The notes beneath the pieces are model-generated. The model was not told where the DNA came from. It did no database searches and was given only the letters and a program-made list of their open reading frames with translations. From positions 992,001 to 1,056,000 of the forward strand of contig NZ_CP014606.1 in the NCBI RefSeq assembly GCF_001584725.1: a stretch of 64,000 nucleotides of DNA, read 5' to 3'. The translations under genes and the position numbers were made by a program. Shown piece after piece: positions 58,044 through 64,000 of the stretch. The stretch comes from an endosymbiont 'TC1' of Trimyema compressum. Its GTDB lineage: Bacteria > Bacillota > TC1. Position 1 is the first letter of the stretch; every line of letters starts with the position of its first letter.

Positions 58044-58912
58044 TTAAGTTTTAATAGAAGTGAAAAAATAGTCTTCTTTGGAATTAGGAGAAAGAATGTT
58101 ATTAGCAGAGTGGGGACGTATAGGGGGTTGTAGAAGCCCTCAATGTGTTCAAAGCAGGAAAGCTTAATTTGAGCAAAGGAAGAAAAAGACCTACGAAGAA
58201 TTTCTTCTTTTTTCATATATTTAAAAAGGACTCAACGACAGCATTGTCCCAAGGATGAGAAAGCTTAGAAAAAGATTGAATGATACCAAAAGAATCAAGG
58301 AGCTTTCTAAAGATAAAAGAAGTATATTAGGAACCTCTGTCAGAATGAAAAATAAGAGAAGTAGAAGGTTTTTGAGAATAAAAGGCTTTGATAAAAGTAT
58401 CCTTAACAAGAGAAGTATCAATTTTAAGAGAGAGCTTCCAAGCAATAATTTTACGAGAAAATAAATCCATAATAACACAGAGATAAGCAAAAGAGGCATT
58501 TAAATTAATATAGGTAATGTCACTAGCCCAGACTTGATTGGGCTGAGGAACATTAAAATTTTGATTTAGGTAGTTAGGGCAATCAAAATTGGGAATAGAC
58601 CTCGGATGAATAAACCGAAGTTTGATAGTAGGCATTTTAGGAAGATTCATGTCAGTCATCAGGCGGCTCGCTCTACCAATACTGATGTTGATGCCATAGT
58701 CATAGGAAAGAAGAGCCTTAATCTTAGATGGGCCAATACGTCTCTTAGTAAGATGACAAATCTCCGAGAATAAGCTGACGGAGTTTTTAATTCTCAATAG
58801 TTCTAGGAGAAAGTTTTTCCGAAAAGTATTTGTAATAGGAGCTGCGGTTCACTTTAAGGACATGACAAAGAAAAGAGATAGCGTGCTGAAAACGAAGGGT
58901 ATGAACAGCCAT
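58044..58912 (-). pseudogene. IS3-family orfB, copy 2, broken
   Basis: Mirror of the copy 1 gene: D in VWASDITYI, D in FHSDRGS followed by TAA instead of Q, E in VVESF, the same TAA after TIEN and the same frameshifts. Confidence 0.85.
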
Positions 58913-58974
58913 TAATCTTTGTCTGAGTGAGGCGTGAATATGGCAATTGCTTTTTTTAAAATGATATTTTCCTC

Positions 58975-59193
58975 CTAGAGTCGAGCATTACGCTTTTGAA
59001 GATCCTTAATCTGCTTAGCGGTTAGAATAGTATCATCATCAATTCTAACCTGAGAATAAAGTTTAATCCACTTGTGTAAAGCAGACATGGAGACACCATA
59101 TTCTTTAGAAAGTTGGGATTGAGTTTTACCGTTTTGGTGTAAATTAACAATACTTTTTTTAAATTCTTCATCGTATTTCTTGTAATTATTCAT
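58975..59193 (-). pseudogene. IS3-family orfA, copy 2
   Basis: Same 72 residues as copy 1 with the same TAG after KRNARL in front of EENIILKKAI. Confidence 0.8.
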
Positions 59194-59271
59194 AATTTTA
59201 TCCTTTCTTATGTGTCTACTTATTTAAAACATGTTTCACTTTTTCCTGTCTACTTTTTTAGTATATATCCA

Positions 59272-59780
59272 AAAAAGGACTCAGACCTCAAGAAGTTGTT
59301 GGATTACAAAAGGCAAGATATTAATTTTTTAAAAGGCTACGGTATTGTAAAACGTGCTTTAAGTTACTCAAAAGATAGGGGATATTATTGGGATGAAGTA
59401 AAATCAGTTAATGCAAACCGCCCTTTTCCTCTTTCACTTCCCCTTCTTTCGTTTCTAAAACAATATCTTAAAGATTATCCAAAGGATACATATGTTATAT
59501 TCAATAAATTTAGAGGATATGAAACAACAGAAAACTTAACTAAAGTATTTAGAAAAAGTTGTAAAAAGCAAAACTAAAATATACCCTCTATTCACTTCGT
59601 CACACCTATGCTACTAACCACCTTGTTCGAAACAATGTTAATCTTGAGGTTGTTAAAAACAGAATGGGTCATCACAGTATTGATTTTACACTTAAAACAT
59701 ATGTTCATGATACATTCAGAATTGATGAAAATGAATTGAAAGATGAAAGCATTCTTAAGAAACTAACACTTGTAAAATAA
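59272..59780 (+). pseudogene. Phage-type tyrosine integrase, C-terminal scrap
   Basis: Catalytic-domain remnant of a phage or element integrase cut at its N-terminus by the IS. Frame 1 (KGYGIVKRALSYSKDRGYYW, LSLPLLSFLKQYLKDYPKDT) shifts near 59570 to SLRHTYATNHLVRNNVNLEV (RHxxA), MGHHSIDFTLKTYVHDTF with the H and the nucleophile Y, then the stop at 59778-59780. It lies 90 bases from tRNA-Arg, the classical integration position, so a lost prophage or integrative element once sat here. Confidence 0.75.
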
Positions 59781-59803
59781 TTGGGTATACTATTGGGTAT
59801 ACT
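59780..59803 (+). repeat. 12-bp tandem duplication
   Basis: Two exact units ATTGGGTATACT right behind the integrase scrap. Either a slippage duplication or part of an attachment site. Confidence 0.85.
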
Positions 59804-59832
59804 TTCAAAACAGTTGCTAGTTAACAAACATC

Positions 59833-59869
59833 AAAAAAGCCCTTAAACCATTATGGTTAAGGGCTTTTT
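59833..59869 (-). terminator. Terminator behind the tRNA-Gly/tRNA-Arg unit
   Basis: AAAAGCCCTTAACC and GGTTTAAGGGCTTTTT arms on the minus strand, with U runs on both strands. Confidence 0.85.
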
Positions 59870-59871
59870 CT

Positions 59872-59948
<77 letters not shown>

Positions 59949-59965
59949 AGGCCTAACAAAAAAAA

Positions 59966-60039
59966 TGGAGCGGGTGATGGGGATCGAACCCACACAACCA
60001 GCTTGGAAGGCTGGGATTCTACCATTGAACTACACCCGC
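59966..60039 (-). tRNA. tRNA-Gly (anticodon TCC)
   Basis: Acceptor GCGGGTG/CACCCGC, encoded CCA and anticodon loop CTTCCAA giving TCC. Lies 17 bases before tRNA-Arg on the same strand. Confidence 0.93.
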
Positions 60040-60316
60040 ATTTTCGAACGCATAAGAAATTATATAACAAAAAAGATTGAATGTAAAGAGTTTTTGGGAA
60101 AAAAGATTATATTTTTTAAATTTTTTTATTCCTTCTAAATAAAGTAGACATATTATTTTTTTAATTAATAATTATCTCGTTTATCAAATACAAACGAGAC
60201 TGTACTATGGCTTTAAAAGGTGATTTTTCAGCCTTTAGGGTAGTCTAAATCTATTTTATGAAGAATTTTTATCCATATCCATGCTAATAAGTCATTAAAG
60301 TAAGAATAAAAGAAGA
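60040..60316. other. Intergenic, no gene seen
   Basis: 277 AT-rich bases. Must hold the tRNA promoter on the minus strand. No open frame or strong structure seen. Confidence 0.4.
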
Positions 60317-60350
60317 AGGGGCCTCTAAGACAATGTCTTAAAAGGCCCCA
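60317..60350 (-). terminator. Terminator of the hydantoinase-carbamate kinase unit
   Basis: Stem GGGGCCTTTTAAGACA with TGTCTTAGAGGCCCC, followed by TTCTTCTTTT on the minus strand. Confidence 0.85.
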
Positions 60351-60381
60351 ATCTAAAGGAGTACTTTAATTCTAATTAATA

Positions 60382-60844
60382 TTAGCTAAACAGGCCTAAG
60401 TAGTTTTGCTCATTATCAGTTTTTGTAAATTTCTCTACAACTTCATCTGTTATAGCTCCTGTAGGACACACAGTTAAGCATGCGCCAACAAGTTTCTACA
60501 TAAATCTCTATCAACTTTCATTACTGGGAAGTCAAGTGTTCTAGCATCATAGGAGCAAACCTCAACACAACGTTGACGGTTTGTACATCCACAATGTAGA
60601 CATCTAGCTGCTTCACTTGCTACAGGTTTTCTTCTGCCATCAGCATCAGCTTCACCTAATTCCATTGGCGTATAAACAAGTTTTTTCAACTTTGCCTTTA
60701 CCTTCAACAGCACTTGGGGGCAGCTAATGTAATAAATTCAACGCCTTCTTATTTAGCGTGTTCAATTTCTTCTTTGTATGCTGGCATTTCTGATTTAGCT
60801 TTTTCAAAATCACTTTTTCAACATCAAACGTTTTCGTCTAAGAA
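60382..60844 (-). pseudogene. YgfK-type FeS oxidoreductase, C-terminal remnant
   Basis: Last 150 residues or so of a YgfK-like (putative selenate-reductase-subunit-like) FAD/FeS protein used in anaerobic purine degradation. Reads KSDFEKAKSEMPAYKEEIEH, GVEFITLAAP, YTPMELGEADADGRRKPVAS, and a two-cluster ferredoxin end with CLHCGCTNRQRCVEVC and CVPTGAITDEVVEKF. In-frame TAA (after EIEHAK) and frame changes near 60720, 60490 and 60465 break it. The first 800 or more residues expected for YgfK are missing; upstream is ssnA, fused to it by deletion. Confidence 0.7.
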
Positions 60845-61590
60845 ACCAAAGTCTTCATAAACTTCTACTGTTCTTTTACCATACTTATCAATACGCCAGT
60901 TAGGTTCAAATACGCTTTCAGACATATGCATGTGAATATCTGCACCAAATTTCATCAGCCATCTTCTTCGATTGCATTACAAATCCTTCATCTCCAGTAA
61001 ATAGAGTATGAATAGACATAAGTCCTTGAACTAAACTATTGTCTTTATTATTATCCTTACAAAAATCATAGTCCTCTTTTAAACCTAATTGAGCATTTTC
61101 TTCGCTTTGTCTTTGACAGGCTTCGAAAGTTAAGTATCCTCTAACGCCAGCTTCTTCCAATGTTTTTCTCAATATTTAGGGCTCCTGGAATAGAATTAGG
61201 GCCTTCTAAAATGTCAACAAATGTTGTTACACCTGGATATCAATAGCTTCTATACAAGCCGTCTAGCTGTTTTTTCCACTAATTCATGGTCAACACGATC
61301 CTCAACATATGGCCACCAGAAATCATCTAAGAAACTAGAAAATTCTGTTACAATTGCCTCAGTTGTAATACCGTGTGATAAAACACCATACATGTGATTT
61401 TGTCCATTAATGAAACCTGGGGCAATCATTTTGTCTGTTGCATCGATTACTTTGTCTGCGCCTGAAATATTCAACTCACTGTTAAACCTAACCTCAACAA
61501 TGGTGTTCCCTTCAATACGCACGGCCATAATCTTTTTTTAGTCCTTCTTCTGTCATAACAAAAGCGCCTTTTAATACTGTTATTCACCCT
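60845..61590 (-). pseudogene. ssnA: SsnA-type amidohydrolase, N-terminal remnant
   Basis: Putative aminohydrolase of the purine-degradation cluster. Reads GAFVMTEEGLKK, then EGNTIVEVRFNSE, the metal motif region MIAPGFINGQNHMYGVLSHG (usual HTH replaced by QNH), LDDFWWPYVEDRVDHE, ACQRQSEENAQLGLKE, and DIHMHMSESVFEPNWRIDKY. It stops making sense at FLDENV, about residue 240 of an expected 440, where YgfK-like sequence begins. Frame changes near 61525, 61245, 61165 and 60945. The start is unresolved. Confidence 0.7.
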
Positions 61591-61617
61591 GTTCGCCTCT
61601 TTAACCTTTTCTGTACT

Positions 61618-62550
61618 TTATTTTACAATCTTAGTTCCTGCATCTCCAGTTACTGAATCTGTTAGGAAATCTAAAGATGTAATGATACCTTCTCCACCAT
61701 GGTCTACGAAAGACATAATAGCCTCTACTTTAGGTCCCATGCTGCCTGCACCAAATTGACCTTCGTCTAAATATTTTTGTGCAGTTTTCATGTCAATTGT
61801 TTTCAAATTTTCTTGATTTGGTTTACCAAAGTTAATTGCAACGTGTGAAACATCAGTAGCAATAACTAAGTAGTCAGCACCCAGCTCTTTAGCAAGTAAG
61901 CTACTAGCTAAGTCTTTGTCAATTACTGCTTCAACGCCAGTTAAAATCCCCTTGTCTTCAGTAACAGGAATACCACCACCACCAATTGTGATAACAATAC
62001 GGCCTGCTTTAATTAAATCTTTTACTTCATCTAATTCAACAACTTCTGTTGGCTTAGGAGAAGCAACAACTTTTCTCCATCCACGACCAGAATCTTCTAC
62101 CCAGTTTTCACCGTTAGCAATTCCAGCTTTAGCTTCTTCTTCAGTATAGAAGGCCCCAACTGGTTTTGTTGGATTTTTAAATGCAGGGTCATTTTTATCT
62201 ACAATAACTTGTGTTAATACTGTAGCTACTTCTTTCTCTACCCCTTGTCTAGCTAATTCATTTTTAATATTTTGCTGAATCATAAAACCAATTTGACCTT
62301 GGCTTTCTGCTCCACAAACATAAAGTGGCATTGCTGGCACCTGATCTCTAGCTGCAGCATTCTGCAATAGAATGTTACCTACTTGAGGACCATTGCCATG
62401 GGCTACAACCACTTTGTAACCTGCCTTTACTAATTTCACAATGTTTCGGCTAGCGTCAAGAACGTTTGCCATTTGCTCTTCAATAGTTCCTTTTTGCTTT
62501 GGCTTTAAAATAGCATTCCCGCCTAGTGCAACTACTACTGTTTTACTCAT
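61618..62550 (-). CDS. arcC: Carbamate kinase
   Basis: Makes ATP from carbamoyl phosphate and ADP, the energy-yielding last step of purine, arginine or hydantoin breakdown. Start at ATG 62550 (MSKTVVVALGGNAILKPKQK) because AAGGAG lies five bases upstream. 310 residues. Amino-acid-kinase marks are VVALGGNA, VVVAHGNGPQVGNILLQNAA, GGGGIPVTED and GSMGPKVEAIMSFV. Intact. Its neighbours are ssnA/ygfK remnants and hydantoinase, as in the purine cluster, so it likely receives carbamoyl phosphate from ureido compounds. A yqeA-type name would also fit. Confidence 0.95.
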   Translation of the reverse strand: MSKTVVVALGGNAILKPKQKGTIEEQMANVLDASRNIVKLVKAGYKVVVAHGNGPQVGNILLQNAAARDQVPAMPLYVCGAESQGQIGFMIQQNIKNELARQGVEKEVATVLTQVIVDKNDPAFKNPTKPVGAFYTEEEAKAGIANGENWVEDSGRGWRKVVASPKPTEVVELDEVKDLIKAGRIVITIGGGGIPVTEDKGILTGVEAVIDKDLASSLLAKELGADYLVIATDVSHVAINFGKPNQENLKTIDMKTAQKYLDEGQFGAGSMGPKVEAIMSFVDHGGEGIITSLDFLTDSVTGDAGTKIVK

Positions 62551-62583
62551 GTACTCCTTCTCCTCCAATTAAAATTTACTTAT

Positions 62584-62632
62584 AAAAAAGCATATATCCG
62601 ATTTTAAAAACAAAGCCGGCTACATGCTTTTA
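62584..62632 (-). terminator. Possible terminator after hydantoinase
   Basis: AAAAGCATGTAGCCG and CGGATATATGCTTTTTT on the minus strand with a U run; imperfect stem, between the hydantoinase stop and arcC. Confidence 0.55.
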
Positions 62633-62765
62633 ATCCTAAACAATTTGATTCCAGTTCCCGGTGCCTGGATCTAGGATACTATTATCACATTCTCTAATTT
62701 CATTATACACAGTTTTCAGAATTTTGCAATATGTTTTCACAGATTTCAATTCAATTCTTTTTATC

Positions 62766-64000
62766 TTAAAGTATTTTTACAAATTGCCCTTCTGGATCAC
62801 CTAAGCAGAATTTTCCTTTATTAAAGGCGATTTTACCTCTCAAGATTGTCAATACTGGATAGCCTTTTAAAGACAAACCTTCAAAGGTTGAATAATCTGC
62901 TGCAGTGTGGATTAAGTCTTTAGAAATAGTAACCTCTCTTAGGGGATCAATAACCACAATATCGCCATCAGACCCTACTTTTAAAGTTCCTTTTTTAGGG
63001 TAGAGACCATATGTTTTCGCTGGGTTTTCAGAAAGCATCTTCATCAAATGTTCTGGGGTAATTTTCCCTTTAGAAACACCTTCACTCCACATAACTGGCA
63101 ATAAAGTCTCTGTTCCTGGAATACCACCATTAGTTTCATAAAAAGTATGACTAAAAAACTTTTGATGATGATCATAGGCACAGTGGTCTGTTGTAATAAA
63201 GTCAAAAGTTCCACTAATTAGTTTCTCCCATAATAGTTGACGTTCTGCTTCTGTTCTTAAAGGAGGTTGCATTACAAATAATGGTGCGTCTTCACCCTCA
63301 TACACCTCACTATTTAACATTAAATAGTGAGGGCAGGTTTCCGCTGTTATCTTGACCCCTCTTTTTTTAGCAACTTCAATTAGTTCAGCTGTGTAGCCAG
63401 AAGACACATGAACAATGTGAACGCCTACATTATTTTTTTCACAAATATCAACAAGGTCTTCTACTGCTTTTGTTTCAGAAACAGATGGTCTACTAACAGC
63501 ATGGTAAGAAATTGCTGTTTTCCCTTCTGCTTTAAGTTCCTCTATTTTTTCTTGAATAATAGCATTATCTTCTGAATGAATTGTCACAACCATATCTAAT
63601 TCAGCTGCTTTAATTAAAATAGCCTCAATAGATTTATAATCTAAAATAAAATCATAAGTTGTATACAGTTTAATACTATTAACGCCATATTCTTTAAATT
63701 TCTCAATATCATCTAAAGAATACGGAGTATCACCCGATAAAGTCATGTGCATAGAATAATCTACAAAGTTATGCCCTGACGCTTCCTTCACTCGATGGTC
63801 TAAGGAACCTAACATATCACAACCTTCTACTGGTTCTGCGTAATCAATAACAGTTGTTACACCACCGCACAATGCAGCTCTTGAACCCGTATCAAAATTA
63901 TCTATTGTGTAAACTTTACCAATTGGCATTTTATAGTGAACATGAGCATCAATAATTCCAGGCAATACATATTGGCCAGCTACGTCAATAACTTCGTCAC
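62766..64000 (-). CDS. Dihydropyrimidinase/D-hydantoinase (runs off window)
   Basis: Zinc amidohydrolase that opens cyclic ureides such as hydantoins or dihydropyrimidines. At least 411 residues are visible, from DEVIDVAGQYVLPGIIDAHV at the edge to the stop at 62766. Metal and catalytic residues are HVHYKM (HxH), carboxylated lysine in NSIKLYTTYDF, histidines in VVTIHSEDN and VHIVHVSSGYT, and the aspartate in ITTDHCAYDHH. No lesions. Matches HyuA of the purine-degradation cluster and sits upstream of carbamate kinase, as in E. coli (hyuA-yqeA). The start is outside the window. Confidence 0.94.
   Translation of the reverse strand, partial: DEVIDVAGQYVLPGIIDAHVHYKMPIGKVYTIDNFDTGSRAALCGGVTTVIDYAEPVEGCDMLGSLDHRVKEASGHNFVDYSMHMTLSGDTPYSLDDIEKFKEYGVNSIKLYTTYDFILDYKSIEAILIKAAELDMVVTIHSEDNAIIQEKIEELKAEGKTAISYHAVSRPSVSETKAVEDLVDICEKNNVGVHIVHVSSGYTAELIEVAKKRGVKITAETCPHYLMLNSEVYEGEDAPLFVMQPPLRTEAERQLLWEKLISGTFDFITTDHCAYDHHQKFFSHTFYETNGGIPGTETLLPVMWSEGVSKGKITPEHLMKMLSENPAKTYGLYPKKGTLKVGSDGDIVVIDPLREVTISKDLIHTAADYSTFEGLSLKGYPVLTILRGKIAFNKGKFCLGDPEGQFVKIL

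Larger units (their letters stand above)
58007..59271 (-). mobile_element. IS3-family insertion sequence, copy 2, defective
   Basis: 1265 bp, reverse orientation to copy 1 and, apart from one base near the tip, the same sequence including all stops and frameshifts. Ends TGGA and TCCA. Flanks are an ABC transporter scrap on the left and an integrase scrap on the right. The flanking bases (GCT and AAA) show no target duplication. Confidence 0.92.

Noticed and set aside
60800-60850. Selenocysteine at TGA codons near the ssnA-ygfK junction
   Set aside because: The TGAs lie in a deletion junction with frameshifts around, and no SECIS-like hairpin follows.

Overview
The window is AT-rich, Gram-positive, anaerobe-type DNA and most likely comes from a member of the Clostridia. 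The evidence is strong AGGAGG ribosome-binding sites, many U-tailed terminators, A-type flavoprotein plus rubredoxin, corrinoid methyltransferase genes, an LPXTG surface protein, and Clostridia-style purine breakdown genes (molybdenum hydroxylases, 8-oxoguanine-deaminase-like protein, SsnA/YgfK remnants, hydantoinase, carbamate kinase). Most genes lie on the minus strand.

Layout. 1-2650: start of leuS, a broken EIIC-type membrane protein and six tRNA genes (Gln, Tyr, Thr, Asp, Glu, Pro). 2758-11247: a corrinoid methyl-transfer island with an MtmB-like methyltransferase lacking a pyrrolysine codon, its corrinoid protein, a thioredoxin-like protein, two UroD/MtaA-type methyltransferases, a RACo-type activator, a CobW-like GTPase and a PucR-like regulator. 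Nearly all of these are broken. 11364-20497: small regulators, then miaA-mutL-mutS-miaB. mutS carries several frameshifts; mutL has lost its middle and holds an IS3-family element. 20763-29224: a broken LPXTG protein, a XerD-type recombinase, FprA, and an operon of purine permease, molybdenum hydroxylase and deaminase; the last two are broken. 29312-33630: riboswitch-like leader, rubredoxin and a molybdate operon (two modA, modB, modC). 33662-38267: intact OPT transporter-PqqD-PepD operon and a lysozyme-like protein. 38351-49685: an orphan small-RNA candidate, tupA behind a Moco/Tuco-like leader, small membrane proteins, folT with a THF riboswitch, a two-component system with a three-HAMP kinase, and a MITE-like element. 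49783-54311: an intact xdhABC-type molybdenum hydroxylase and a MocA-ModE fusion. 54670-59780: yjdF with its riboswitch, SulP, DUF454, an ABC remnant, a second IS copy and an integrase remnant. 59872-64000: tRNA-Arg, tRNA-Gly, an ssnA-ygfK deletion remnant, carbamate kinase and hydantoinase.

How the parts fit. Molybdate and tungstate uptake, cofactor maturation and the molybdenum hydroxylase serve purine oxidation. The permease, deaminase, SsnA/YgfK, hydantoinase and carbamate kinase would carry purines and their ring-opened products to carbamoyl phosphate and ATP.

The main pattern is gene decay. About 25 genes carry frameshifts, in-frame stops, short tandem duplications or deletions, while long neighbours (OPT 652 aa, XdhA 704 aa, PepD 484 aa, MiaB 437 aa) are clean. 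Many frameshifts sit in homopolymers, and both mutS and mutL are dead. This is what a mismatch-repair-deficient, reducing genome would look like. Base-calling error could explain part of the homopolymer signal, but not the tandem duplications, nonsense substitutions or deletions.
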